Shown one piece after another: positions 44,719-56,630 of a stretch of DNA of 64,000 bases. The stretch comes from Molossus alvarezi (lineage: Eukaryota > Chordata > Mammalia > Chiroptera > Molossidae). A program made the translations under genes and the position numbers. The notes beneath the pieces were generated by a model that made no database searches, was not told the DNA's origin, and saw only the letters and a program-made list of their open reading frames with translations. Position 1 is the first letter of the stretch. Each line of letters opens with the position of its first letter. The stretch is from contig CM073885.1 in NCBI GenBank assembly GCA_037176705.1, positions 160,756,290-160,820,289 on the forward strand, read 5' to 3'.

Positions 44719-44726
44719 CTCTAAAG

Positions 44727-45344
44727 GGATAATTCCTCTCATAGCCCAGAATCTTTAACTGTAGGCTGACTTCGCACCTGACCCTAAGAAGACAAGAACA
44801 TTGACAATAAATTCAGTGTCTCCTTAATTTACCCCTTGATTTAAACATTTAAATGTATTTAATTGCCATTGTTGTTGTGCTGTTATTTTTAAGTCAGAAT
44901 GCGTATCCATCTTTACACTACCTATTTTGGGCTCCATGAGACAAGGAGCAGAGGCAGAAATCACTTCTGGCTGAGGCTTTCTAAATTAGTTTAAGGGACC
45001 CAAGGATTCTTCTGCACCCGAAGCTTTGTGTGGTGACTGGATAATATTGACTTACAGACCTATGTAATGTTCATGGATTTTATTGTAAGGTCTAAGACAC
45101 AAACTTGTTTATAAGTGTTATTAAATTCATACTAGTTTTCTGCCTTATTCAGTGTTTACTGAGAGTATAGTGATTATCATGACATATTTTTTGAAAAGGA
45201 AAAAGGGATTCTAATGTTGAAAATGTATGGAAATGCGTGGAACAGAAGAAGGAGATTCAAACTAGCCTCTGACTCTCCAAGACCCGCCATCAGTAGATGT
45301 GGTTTCTGAGAGTAGAACCTGCTCCCCCTACAGGAACCAGTGAG
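44727..45344. other. Unassigned stretch
   Basis: No gene or named repeat seen. Confidence 0.4.
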
Positions 45345-45550
45345 AATGGACCATGTACCAAATGACCTGGGTATGAATTCCAGCCCTGTTCCTCCATTCC
45401 TAGCTATGTAACCCTGGCCAAGTTCCAAGGCCTTTAACATCTCCATTTCTCATCTGTAATATGGGGACAATAATAGGGCCCAAATGTTTACCATATCTTT
45501 TGGAAAGCAGTTAATGTTCAATAAACAATAGCTGTTGTGGTTTTTTGTTG
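45345..45550 (+). mobile_element. MIR
   Basis: GACCTGGGTATGAATTCCAG, TATGTAACCCTGGCCAAGTT, CATCTGTAATATGGGGACAA, CAATAAACAATAGCTGTTGT in sense order. Confidence 0.85.
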
Positions 45551-47159
45551 TTGCTTTTTAAATAGTAACAACTGCAACTTTTCTCTAAAAGGCCTAGACT
45601 CTGCACTTCAGTTTGGACAGTCCTCTGTTCACGGTCTGTGTGTCTGTCTTGCCTGAGCAGAACCCCTCACCTGTCGGCTTTGCCAGAGCTCCGTAATGGG
45701 GGCGTCCATATGTGGAAACGCCTCCCTTCCCACAAAGGACAAGATACTAAATTGATCGCCAGGAAACAAGGCTGATAAAAATGTCTAGTTTTGTTCTGAA
45801 TGAATAAACTCAGGCCATGTTTAATAGTTCCTTTACTTTTGAAAAACAAAGAGAGAGAAGCCAAAGACTTCTAGACAGACCTGCCTGACAGTGTGAGATA
45901 ACCAACCAAGGGTGGCCACTGAGCATCCAGGCTCCCGTTGGGCTGCCTGCCTCTGTTCTCCAACCTTGACAGCAGGTTCTGGAAGACAACCTGGCAGCCC
46001 TCACAGTCCATTAAGACAGCAGATGCAAACACACTCAGAAGCCCACTGCTGAAATCAGGTTGATTGCAGCCTTATCCTGCGCTGTCCTCTCATGGCCAAT
46101 GCCAACACCACCCGGAACTCTGCAAGGTTAGGTCATGGAAACGCTGCCTCTAGTGGGTACTTCTCAGTAGGGCGTGTGCTAAATAAATGCAAAACTGCAA
46201 AGCGGGGTGGCTGTATGGCTTCTGCTTGGAATGGAAATTTCCAGCCTATCACTAGGAGATGGAATAGAATAGAACATAAAAAGTAGGAGACATGCCCAGA
46301 AGTGGGTTGGGCGAATAGAAAAATGTCTTAGGCTTGACCTGTGTTCCTTTTTTCTAGAAGATAAAAGTTATTTCAGGAGTAGTGGCTTAATTGGGTTATG
46401 TGACTGAACTTTTTATGAAACAACACGGTTTATTTGCATTTTGCTGTTATGACAGTAGTGTGTGTCTATGGAGAGAAACAGGAAGACAGAGTTGAGTAGT
46501 TCAATGATCCACCACCGACCACAGTTGGATTTTAGATCACTTTGGCTTGATCTTCTTTCTCTGCACTGTCTTTTGCTCACTTGTTGACCCAAGTTCGTAC
46601 TAACACTGAGAAAATTTACTGTTAGGTTTTCTTTTGCGACTCACAGTCAAAATGATTTGAATTTAAATTTTGGAAAGATGAAAGAAGTTGAAGGCTGCTA
46701 TGTTTCTGCTAATAGTTAGTATACTCCAGGAAAATGTGATTCTGTTACGTGAAAAGGCAAATGATGTGCTTTTTCTCTCCTGCCATTGAATTTCTGCTGA
46801 TTGGATTCTTCTGCCTGTCTTCTCCTATCTTCCTCGGTGGGGCGCCTTTTTCTCTCCTTCATTGCCCCAGCACCCAGTTCATTGTAGTTCAACAAATGGC
46901 CATGTGTGCCTGCTCCAGACTGGACATGTGGCTGAGCATGGGGGAGATAAGAAGCAAGTCTGGTCCTTGCCTGTAGAAAGTCCATAGTCAAGTGGTCTAA
47001 GACAGGCCTGCCTCTGGGGGGAGAGGGCACGCAAAGGGAGTGGAGAGTGCCAAGCACATACTCCAGGCTCATTTGGCTGCATGGATTGGTACAATTGCTG
47101 AATGCAAACTTGGTTAACTGGGCATTTTCAGGAGTGAGAGTTTAAATGGCAGAGTTGCC
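45551..47159. other. Unassigned stretch
   Basis: Several frames (for example 118 codons minus at 46716-47072) overlap frames on the other strand and carry no motif. No repeat recognised. This long repeat-free interval could be old unique sequence. Confidence 0.4.
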
Positions 47160-47395
47160 CCTGGTTAAGAGCCTGAGCATTGAAAGTAGACATGACTGGC
47201 TTGGAACTCTGGCTTTGCCATTAACCACAATGTGACCTTGAAAAATACACCTACCCTCTCTAAGCATCAGCTTTGTATGTTCCAAAATGGTATAATAATA
47301 ATCACTTCATAGAGCTGTTGAGTGACCTATTGTAAGTACCTAACAAAATGGCTAACACATAGTAGGTGCTTAATAAATGGTAGCTGCTATTATTT
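47160..47395 (+). mobile_element. MIR, nearly complete
   Basis: TTAAGAGCCTGAGCATTGAA, GGCTTGGAACTCTGGCTTTG, AATGTGACCTTGAAAAATAC, AGCTGTTGAGTGACCTATTG, AGTAGGTGCTTAATAAATGG cover the whole MIR from 5' part to 3' tail. Confidence 0.9.
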
Positions 47396-48365
47396 ATGCA
47401 TGCTTGTGAATGTATGTATGTATGCTTGTGGATGAGTGTGTTAGTGTCTGTGTGAAGGGTTGGACAGTGCTATTCGGAGACGAGAGCTGGGTGTCCAGGA
47501 ATCAAGGTGGGTGTGAGGAGGCGGGGACACCAACGGCATCTTGGCTTTGGCAGCAGGTTTTCTCCTACGGAAAAGAAATGGCCTATTTGGCCAGCCAGCC
47601 AGCCAAGCTGTACAGTCCAAGAGCCTTTTAAATGGAGCTTTGCAAATGTGTTCCGTGCAGCCTGCAGTAATGAGATTCATGCTTCTTCAGTGGTAATCCT
47701 CCACTAGACAGCATTTTAAATCTTTTCCTATTTGGTGCACAGCGCTGAGGTCCAGGATATACATATTTTCAAGTGTCATTTTTAATTTAATGCATGATTG
47801 AACGTATTACCACTGGCACAGCTAAATAGTTAAACTAGAATCCATCAATTTGTCCTCAACTGTTGACATGCAGGGTGATGCTACGGTAAAATTAAATTTA
47901 AATATAAGAATGAGAGGCAGCTTGGTTTCCTGGCAGCCCAGGGCCTGCTTTGTCAGTGAGGCCTGGCTACAGGAGAAAAAGGACATTTTAAAATATGAGG
48001 TGCATTTCTCACCGCCCCTCCATATGCTCGGGGAACGTGCTGATTCTGTTCCCTTTCTGCTTATGTTCTCCGACTGAGTGGCAAAGCCGACCAGGTGTCC
48101 AGAGCCTGGCAGGAGGGTACTGGGCAAATGGAGAGGCAAATCACTGATAATAGGAAACACCTGGTTTGCAGATCATAACACTTCAGAACTAGAAAAAATT
48201 GGGAGACCTCAGAATGTCAGAATTGGGGAGACCAGCCAGAGCTTCGGTCCAGCTTAGAGAGGCTGGGAAGCCTTCCCAAGGACATCTGAGATGAAAACCA
48301 AGCCCTTTCGACCCAGAGTACATGTTTTCTCCTGTGTGTTTCACTGCTTCATGCAGAGTCATGGC
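47396..48365. other. Unassigned stretch
   Basis: Repeat-free as far as I can see. Frames of 75-112 codons occur on both strands over the same bases and have no motif. Confidence 0.4.
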
Positions 48366-48369
48366 CGAG

Positions 48370-48570
48370 TGGGCTCTGCTGCTCATTTCTATGAGAACCT
48401 GGGCAAGTGAGTGAACCACTTTGAACTCAATTTGCTTGTCTGTAAAATGGGGATAATGTCACTAGCTCTCTCACAGGATTTTCAAGAAGACTGAGTTCTA
48501 AGTAAGAAATGAATAGAACAGGGGAAAGCACTTAATGAGAACTCAGTAAATATAAACTATTCTTGTCATT
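48370..48570 (+). mobile_element. MIR
   Basis: GAACCTGGGCAAGTGAGTGA, TTGCTTGTCTGTAAAATGGG, GGGATAATGTCACTAGCTCT, AGCACTTAATGAGAACTCAG in sense order. Confidence 0.85.
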
Positions 48571-48716
48571 GTTGTGCTAATAAAAATAACTTACTTTTAT
48601 TATTCACTTAACATTTTCTATGAACTGTTTTCCCAGGAGCAGGAACGTGGCCCAGTGTATACTCTAGTCTTAGTCCTCTGTTGTTCCCCTGTGGAAGTGC
48701 ATGTTCCCCTGCTCCA

Positions 48717-49490
48717 TGCGGTGGTCTCCTCAGGCTGCTGTAATAAATTAATATGAACTTGGTGGTTTACAACAATAGACACGTGTTCTCTCATAGTTCA
48801 AAAGGCCGGAACACCAAAGTCAAGGGGTCAGCTAGACTTTGCTCCTCCAAAGTCTCTAAGGGAGGATCCTTCCTGGCTTCCCCCAACTTCTGGTGGTTCC
48901 AAGAGTTCCTTGGCTCACCCTGGCTGGTTTGGCTCAGCGGTTAGAGCGTTGGCCTGCGGTCCAGAGAGACCCAGGTTTGGTTCCCGCTAAGGGCATGTAC
49001 CTCGGTTGCAGTTTGTTCCCGGCCCTGGTTGGTCGTGCGGGTGGCAGCCACTCGATGTGTCCCTTTCACTTCAATGTTTCTCTCTCTCTCTCTCTCTTCC
49101 TCTCTCTCCCTCCCACTCTATCTGAACAAAAAATTGAAAAATATTCTCGGGTGAGGATAGAAAACAAACAAACAAACAAACAAACAAACAAAAAAAGAGT
49201 TCCTTGGCTTGTTTCCACATCACTCCAATCTCTACCTCTCAATCTTCACATGGATTTCTCCTGTTCTCCATGGGCCTGTCCTCTGCATGTCCCTTATAAA
49301 GATATTTGTCCGTGGATTTAGGATCTATCTGGATAATCCAGGATCTCATTTCATCTCTGATCTCATTATGCAATCCTTAACTTAAATTATATCTGCAAAG
49401 ACCCCTTTTTTCCAAATAAGGTCATTTTCACAGTTGCAGTTTCAGACCATGGATATACCTTTTTGAGGGCCACCATTCAGCTCACCTCAG
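48717..49490 (-). mobile_element. MaLR (MLT1-type) LTR, antisense, split by Ves
   Basis: GGCTGCTGTAATAAATTAAT, ACTTCTGGTGGTTCCAAGAG, then after the Ves CTTGGCTTGTTTCCACATCA, CTCTACCTCTCAATCTTCAC, TCTGCAAAGACCCC and CCAAATAAGGTCATTTTCAC follow the reversed LTR consensus. Confidence 0.85.
48916..49194 (+). mobile_element. Ves SINE with (CAAA)n tail, perfect 15-bp duplication
   Basis: ACCCTGGCTGGTTTGGCTCA head, CTCTCTCTCTCTCTCTTCCT, TTCTCGGGTGAGGATAGAAA and seven CAAA units. AAGAGTTCCTTGGCT lies at 48901-48915 and 49195-49209. Confidence 0.96.
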
Positions 49491-49714
49491 CTGGATATTG
49501 TTGCTGTGAGATCTGGGTATTGGAAATGGAACAAAAATAGAAGGAATTAAACTCATAAACTTGGCTTTAGTTGAACTTTGTACTAACCCACCATAGTCTC
49601 TGATACTTAGCAGTGGTAAAAATGGTAGAAATGAGGAAATGCAACTGGAAAGATTTATCATTTGACTGACCAGAGCAAAACATGGATTGTGACTAGTAAA
49701 TAAGATAGGATCTC
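49491..49714. other. Unassigned short stretch
   Basis: No feature seen. Confidence 0.4.
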
Positions 49715-50385
49715 ATTCATTCAACAAACACAAATTGAGAGCCTACTATGTCCCAGTGTTACCGTATACTTCATGTCAGAGATAGAAAGATGAAGAGGAT
49801 ACTGTTTCTATCTTTATGAAGCCAGTAGTCTAGAGAGGAACAGACGTGAAAATAAAAAAAATTATAAAACCATTTGTGAGTCCAAAGCTTGAGCTATTCT
49901 CAAAGTAGTATAAGTGCAGAGAGGGTTGAGTGGTATGTCAGTTCAGACTTCTGGGGGAGGTGACTGTGGAGAAACCAAGCCAGACAAAAGGTGCCCTGGC
50001 GAAAAGGGTAGGAAGAGGGGAAGGGCTGACCAGGCCCAGGGCTGACTGCATAAGCAAAGGAGCAAGTCAACAATGCAGGGACCTAGAGCCCATACGGGTT
50101 CTTCCAGCACAGAGAGGAGCAGGGAGTGTTCCGTAAACCCACAGAATTAGGCAGGCCCGATTACAGAGAGCCCTGTACTCTGTGCTTAGCACAACTCTTA
50201 CCCTACAGGATATCCTTCAGGGTTTTTCAGTATGTAAGCATTGCAGAGCCATATTTCTTTGTAGAGGACACACTCTTAGCTATGCAGAAAATACTTGAGG
50301 GAGGGGGTAAGAGACCAGTTAAGGAGGATTTTGTAGAAACTCAGTCAACAGATGATAAAGACTTAAATTTAATAGTACTCTGAGA
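49715..50385 (-). mobile_element. L2 LINE, antisense, decayed
   Basis: CATTCATTCAACAAACACAA, GAGAGCCTACTATGTCCCAG, TCAGAGATAGAAAGATGAAG, then TCAGACTTCTGGGGGAGGTG and TGCATAAGCAAAGGAGCAAG in the order expected of antisense L2. The right half is weak. Confidence 0.62.
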
Positions 50386-50703
50386 GCCCTGGCCAGTTTG
50401 GTTCAGCAGTTAGAGCGTTGGCCCTTGGACGAAATGAAAGGGTCTCATGTTTGATTCCAGTCAAGGGCACGTACCTGGGTTGCAGGTTTGATACCTGGCC
50501 CCAGTTAGGGTCTTGCAGGAGGCAACCAATTGATGTGTCTCTCTCACATCCATGGTTTCCCTCCCTCCTTCTCTCCCTCCCTCCCTCCCACTTTATGTAA
50601 AATTCAATGTAAAAATATCTTCAGGTGAAGATTAAACAAAATAAATAAATAGAAAACTATCCTCAGGTAAGGATTGACCAAACATAAATAAATAAATACA
50701 AAC
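50386..50703 (+). mobile_element. Ves SINE with duplicated tail module
   Basis: Head GCCCTGGCCAGTTTGGTTCA and middle are diverged, with a small insertion near GACGAAATGAAAG. A first tail TATCTTCAGGTGAAGATTAA is followed by an A-rich stretch and a second tail CTATCCTCAGGTAAGGATTG plus an (AAAT)n-like run. The second tail may be a separate tail-only insertion or a duplication. Confidence 0.85.
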
Positions 50704-51339
50704 AATGTGAGAGAAAAGGAGAGATAAAATTGCCTTCCAGAGATGGATGAATGATATGGGGTGCTAAATAGTTATTAACAATAACTTTAATTTTCTCATT
50801 TCAATCACAATAACTTCACATTTCACAAATTCTCTGTCAGTCCCACATTGGTGAGAGGGAAACACGTAAACCAGGTGAAGCGGTCGTGTGTGGGTCAAGA
50901 GATGTGGCTAAAAGGAAGTTCAGTGAGATTAGGAAAAGACATGAATCCCCAAGGATTATCCATGGTTTATAAACCGCCCACCCCGCTTTTTTTTTTTTTT
51001 TTTTTTGGCAGAACTGACTTACCCAAAGTCACACAGATCATCAGTGGTAGAGCAGGGCCTAGACCTGGACAACATTGATATCAGTCACCGTGATTCATAT
51101 ACACAATTCATTGCCAAACCTTGATGACTGTCCCTCCTCAAAGCACCTCATCACCCAGCCCTTCCCTTCCTGCCCACCACTTCTCCCTTAGTTGCACCTC
51201 AACACCCTATGCCCAACTTCACTTGGAAATGTCCAGGTGTTGTTCACACATCTAGTTCCCTCCCCTGATTTTGTTTCACAGGCCATAGAATCATGGAGTT
51301 TCCAGAGAAAAATAATGAGACTTACAATAGGTTAGACTG
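50704..51339. other. Mostly unassigned; MIR fragment at 51008-51090
   Basis: A T-run at about 50988-51006 is followed by GACTTACCCAAAGTCACACA, AGTGGTAGAGCAGGGCCTAG, the reverse of the MIR core. Confidence 0.5.
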
Positions 51340-51770
51340 CTTCTGTAGATCTTATACCTTTCTCTTGTTCAAATTCCCCGTGACTCTCCATTTTCTCCCA
51401 GGTCTCTGTTATCTGACTTCACATTACTGTTCTCACATTATTTATTTATTTTTTTACAAACTGTCCTTTATAGCCAGACTGGCCAGATGGTTTCTTTCCA
51501 CCTTGAAACTACCCTAATTATACTATTGTGTACCCAAATTCCCTACTTCTCTCCAACTAGCCCTCCTCTGCACATCTTCAAGCCCCAGCTCATATCCTAT
51601 GTCCTTTGTGAAGTCTCCCCTCACGATTCCAGCCTTCCACCATCCTTTTTTCTTCTGATTTCCTTTGGCTTTATGAACCGCGCTAGTTACAGGGTATATG
51701 TTATATAATATTTTGCATTAGTTACTAGCACTTCTTTTCCTCCTGGCTAGATTGAGAAATTCTTGGGGGA
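51340..51770 (+). mobile_element. L2 LINE 3' region, sense
   Basis: CCCCGTGACTCTCCATTTTC, TCTGTTATCTGACTTCACAT, CTTCAAGCCCCAGCTCATAT, CTTTGTGAAGTCTCCCCTCA and GGCTAGATTGAGAAATTCTT run in sense L2 order. Confidence 0.75.
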
Positions 51771-54700
51771 GCCAACTGGTATGATGGAAAGTCCTGAAGA
51801 GAGTGTAAGATAATCTGGGTTAAATCTAGTTTCATGTTATTAACTGCAATTTTTAGTAAGTCGCAGGGCACTCACCGCTGTCTCACTGTGCACACATAGG
51901 ACTGACCTTCATCTCTCTGGCCTTCATCTCAAGCTTGCTGAGACTAAGTGAGGTCACACAGGCAGGCGCTGCCCTGGTGAGCGCCTCCACGGCTTGGTGC
52001 TCCACAGATAACGGGAGCTTTGTTCCGAAAGTCCCCTTTGATCGTTGTGAAATAAGCGACATCTAGGGGCGAGTGGCCACTTCGATTTCCCATGTGGCTC
52101 AGAACACCATGTTTGGTCAAGTGAGGTTATGCCCAGAATACAGCCACAAAGATGGTCTGTTTTTAAAATATTATGAGAAAATAGACTCAGTGTATTTTAT
52201 TACTGATTTTCTTTCACTTGTTGTTTGCCTGGTGCCAGGTACCACAAACAGAGCAACGGCTGCCTACAGATTTAACAGAGAAAGAGGTTTCCATTACATG
52301 CGTTCATGAAAATGAACTGGAAGTTTTGCTAGGGTCCCTGTAGGATTTTTAAAACCCTAATTCCTTCAGGACTATCCTGCAGTATTTGGACTGGGCAGGA
52401 AACGCTGCTAAATTCCCTGCTTTCTGCACTGTTTGGCCTTGTGTCTTTCGTTTGTTTTGAAGCCAGAACTGAGTGGGTAGAGTAAAAGGAAGGTGAGGTC
52501 CATCCACAGCGGGACATCAGACACAGCTGGTCGGTGGCCCCACTGGTCCCACTCAGCCTGTTGTATGCCGTGTTCAGAGCAAGCTGGGGGTGGCCAGCCC
52601 CTGGGTGGCTTCACGAGCTATGCAGCTGTGGGCCCTGGCACGTCGCTGCTGGAGTTTGGTGGTAGCCTTCCAGCCACTGAATTGCTTATGAATAGGAGGA
52701 GATGTCCAGCAGATGGGTCGGGTTGCAGCCATGCTGCTTGTGGTCAGTAGCAGCCATGTGTATCCCTGTCCTGTTCCTGGAGATTGGAGCACTCAGGTGA
52801 TTTCTTAACTTTTTTGGCCTCTAGCCTTTAAGATGACAGTATCATCTTGTGAGTCTTGACTTTCCTTTTTATAGTTAAAACTTCCACAGGCCAACACCCT
52901 TGACTCTCAGCTTTACATGGAACCATCGATGCCATCAGTTCTGAGACCGATTTTGCTGTAATTAGAACCCAAGAAACTTTTGAAGCTGATGTTTATACTC
53001 TGTTCTTCTTATATGATGCCAGAACTTAGAGTGTTCTGAATCTTAGAGGGAATTTCAAAGCTGAAATAACTAATTAAGCTGTGAGTTGGGGTGGTGAGGA
53101 AAACGGATATCAGACAAGTCAACAGGAAGGTGGCAGAGTATGGGGCCTCCTGAAGTGTGACGTCGAAGTTACCAGGATATCCGATCATGGCCACCAGGTA
53201 AATGAGTCCTGAAATTTGACCAGCAGAGACTCATTCTTTTGACTTAAGCCTGTTTCTTTGTTAAAAAGCAAGTGCTTCTGGGAGGGGTAGTCAGTTCATC
53301 TGTCTTCAGACATGTCTACTTATATGTGCATAAGTTTGTTAGATCACTTCCTGAGATTAGGTGTTGTTGGAAGGATAAGAGAGAGAAAGAGGGCATTGGA
53401 CAGCTGAGCAGCGTGAGGAGCGAGGAGCCATGGGTAAGAGAGGGTAAAGAGAGTGACAGGAACCTCATATATTTTCTTTAGCTTGTCTCTGTTAAGGACC
53501 AGAGTGATGGGGAATCTTGGAGGACAGTGACAGGGAGAAAGAAGGGCGGAGTTAAAAATTCTCCTCTGCTAGAGAGAGACAGGGAGCAATACAGCCTGTA
53601 GCTTAAAATATAGCAGTGTGTTGATCTAGTTCTAGGGGCCCTTTCTTACATAATTTTTCTCTGGACGTTAAACACAGACTGATATTTTTTCATATATTTT
53701 CCCTACTCCCACCACCCCAGATGTAGCACTTTATAGACTGTTGCTGGAAGCTTAATCCTCCTTCTCAGCTCTCCCGACGGCACGTGAAAGTAGAATAGGA
53801 TTTTGCCACAGTGCCGTGCTATGAGTGTTAATTCATGTTAAATACAATATTACACCTTTATATAAATTAACAGGTATAAATATTATGATGTCTTCTTTAT
53901 TTCCCCAAATAAAATTTAAACTAGCCAGTGAAAAATTTAAAAAACGATAAACTTAAAATTACTTATTTCAGTCTTGGTTAAAGCTAGAAAAAATAAGGTT
54001 ATGAAGGCTTTGATGGGGTCAAGTCTTGAAATAGAATAAACTTTGTTGATAAAAGTGGTTCAACAATTCAACATGCAATTACATAACTCAGCAAGATAAC
54101 AAAGTAAGTTAAGTGGTGCTTATATTTGGTAGTTCATAAAATACAATGAACCAGTGAATCCTGCTGAGGGAAAAAACTTTGACTTTTAGTTTAAATTTTT
54201 ATATGCTCTGATGCTTGTAGATATCAAGACAGTTCTCCCTAAATTTTGATTAATGAAGGGCATAGAATACTTTAAATGAGATATAGTCTCTCCATCAGAA
54301 ATTATTTATTTTTGGAAAACTATCCCCCAAGGTTGGAACCAAAAACTAGATGCCTGCCAAAACCTCACAGTTTGTTAAAAACAACAACAACAAAAAGTTC
54401 TTAAAGGAAAATGTATTTGTTGTCTCAAAGTTATAAACTCTGCCATCAGAAAATGAATTTACTCACTGATAACCAAACTGCTGTCTGTTATTTTACTAGC
54501 CATAATAATATCAACTGTAAATGCTCCTGCTGTTCAGAAAAATATCTCAGAATCCAGAATTTCTTCCTGGAGAGCCAGCTGCGTAATAAGATATTTTTTA
54601 TGTTCACAACCACGAATGCTCTTCTTTCACAGCTCCGACCGTAAGACAGGTGTGAAGTCTGGGCTTTCTTGAGGCTCTGTCCCTTTCCGGATGATAAGAG

Positions 54701-55504
54701 AACCTTAGCAAGCTTCCATGGTCTGAAATGTGGACTGTCAAACTTTCCTGTTAAGCCTGCACGAGAGTACTGTGCTTCCCAGATACATTCGGCCATCAGA
54801 ACTCAAGACATTGCTACCTGGTCGTATGGCTGCCCTTGAGCAGATGTAGGAGACTGAGAAAATGCATATACGCCCTCCTAAATCAGACACAACAGACTCA
54901 TAAATTCAGTGAGATTAATATGTCTGGATTTGTCCATCTGTATCTAACTAGGACTCTGATTTTACATAAAGAAAGTAGGAAGTCAAGGTTATGTAATGAA
55001 TACCAGGCACTTGCTAAAGTCACCTAACATGCTTACAGCTGCCATATTCTAGACCTTTAGAATAAATATAGCCTAGTAAATAATGTGTATGTGTGATAGG
55101 AGGAGTGGGTGAAGATTCCTTCCATGTGGCCCTGAGGACTCAATGTCATTTACAAAGTGCAGTTCACATTCTGATCCTCCAGCACTGCCTATCAGCAATC
55201 AGTACTAGAAATGATGCCTCAATTCTCCCAAGGGATCCAGTTCAGGAAACCAAACATATCAAGACATTCTTTGCTTACCTTGACCTTCTGAAGACATGTA
55301 TACCAATTTGGAGAGGTATACATTTGCCAGACACTGAAGTTGAGTGTTTGGCTCGTCGTCTTCAACTGAGACTTCTCATTGGATTTTTTTCAAGGTCATT
55401 GTTCCCACCCTGACCACCAAATTCTGTTTACATTTTTTGGATCTTATGATATATGACTAGGGGCTTGTGCCATAGCTTTATTTGAAGGAATGTCATAAAC
55501 TCTC
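51771..55504. other. Long unassigned stretch
   Basis: No repeat I can name and no supported gene. Opposing frames at 52408-52792 and 54411-54796 lack motifs. 55093-55413 (106 codons plus) likewise. It contains a short (AAC)n run near 54381-54393. Confidence 0.4.
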
Positions 55505-55860
55505 CTCTTTTATTAAATGCTATTGATTCATTAATTTATGTATTCAGTTCTTTAATTAATAAATAATTTCTAAATTTTTCTTGGCCATTAGTCCAGAGTA
55601 AGTCAACATATACTTTTAAGCTCTAGGGATAAACTAGTGAGAAAAATGGACATGTTTTCCATTCTCCCACTGTAGCAGGAAAGATAGACATTAACTATAT
55701 AATGGCAACTAATTAAATGCGTGATCACAGGTAGATTAAATGCGATAAACAAGAACTGGGTGCTACGGGAACATTTAACAGGGAGACCTAACTGAGTCAG
55801 GGGAAGTCAGGGAAGGTTTCTTTGAGGAAGTTTATGTTGAAATAGGGTGGAAGCATTTGT
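55505..55860 (-). mobile_element. L2 LINE fragment, antisense
   Basis: GGGATAAACTAGTGAGAAAA, CATGTTTTCCATTCTCCCAC, AGGTTTCTTTGAGGAAGTTT fit the reverse L2 3' region (GGATACAGCAGTGAACAAAA, GGCTTCCTGGAGGAGG). Confidence 0.62.
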
Positions 55861-56084
55861 ATATTGGTGTGTAGCATGGATGCCACTTTTACTGGGTTTT
55901 AAGATGTGCCGAAAGCCCTGCCTCCCTGTTACTGTGCTCTAGTGGCCCCTTGAGTTGGCTGTAAAATGGTTTCACTTGTCTCTGCATTTCTGGAGGCCAG
56001 TGATTCAATGAGACACGCGCCATGAAGCCAGGTCAGGGGTTAGCAGAAACCCTACAGCTTTTTTTCAACTTTGAGTCATGGCCA
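55861..56084. other. Unassigned short stretch
   Basis: No feature seen. Confidence 0.35.
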
Positions 56085-56100
56085 TCACAGATTTTTTTTA

Positions 56101-56614
56101 AAATTTTTTTTATCCTCACCCGGACTTTTTTTGTTTTGTTTTTATCCTCACCCAAGGACATTTTTCCATTTTTTGTTCAGGTAGAGTGGGAGGGAGAGAG
56201 AGGAACAGAGAGAGAGAGAAAACATCTACGTGAAAGGGACACATCAAGTGGCTGCCACCCTAATGACCAACCAGGGCCGGGGACAAACTGCAACCAAGGT
56301 ATGCGCCCTAAGCGGGAACCGAACCGGGTCTCTGGGGACCGCAGGCCGATGCTCTAACTGCTGAGCCAAACTGGCCAGGGCAAGGACTTTTTTTGCATTT
56401 ATCTTCAGATAGAGCTGGAGGGAGAGAGGGAGGAAGGGAGAGAGAGAAACATCGACGAGAGAGAGACACATGGATGGGCCACCAGCCACACGACCCCAAC
56501 CGGGGCCGGGGACAAATTGCAATGGAGGCACGCGCCCCCAGCGGGATCCGAACCCGGGACTCTCTGGTCCCCAGGGCTGACGCTCTAATCGCTGAGCCAA
56601 ACCGGTTAGGGCTG
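56101..56614 (-). mobile_element. Outer Ves SINE of a Ves-in-Ves nest, 16-bp duplication
   Basis: Its tail piece (TTTATCCTCACCCGGAC) is at 56108-56125. The rest resumes at 56396 (CATTTATCTTCAGATAGAGC) and ends in the head GCCAAACCGGTTAGGGC. TCACAGATTTTTTTTA lies at 56085-56100 and 56615-56630. It belongs to the ATCTTCAGATAGAGC subtype. Confidence 0.93.
56134..56383 (-). mobile_element. Inner Ves SINE inserted in the tail of another Ves
   Basis: Complete minus copy: TTTTATCCTCACCCAAGGAC, TTTTTTGTTCAGGTAGAGTG, GGGACAAACTGCAACCAAGG, head end AACTGGCCAGGGC. GGACTTTTTTTG lies at 56122-56133 and 56384-56395. It belongs to the TTTTTGTTCAG subtype, different from its host. Confidence 0.93.
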
Positions 56615-56630
56615 TCACAGATTTTTTTTA

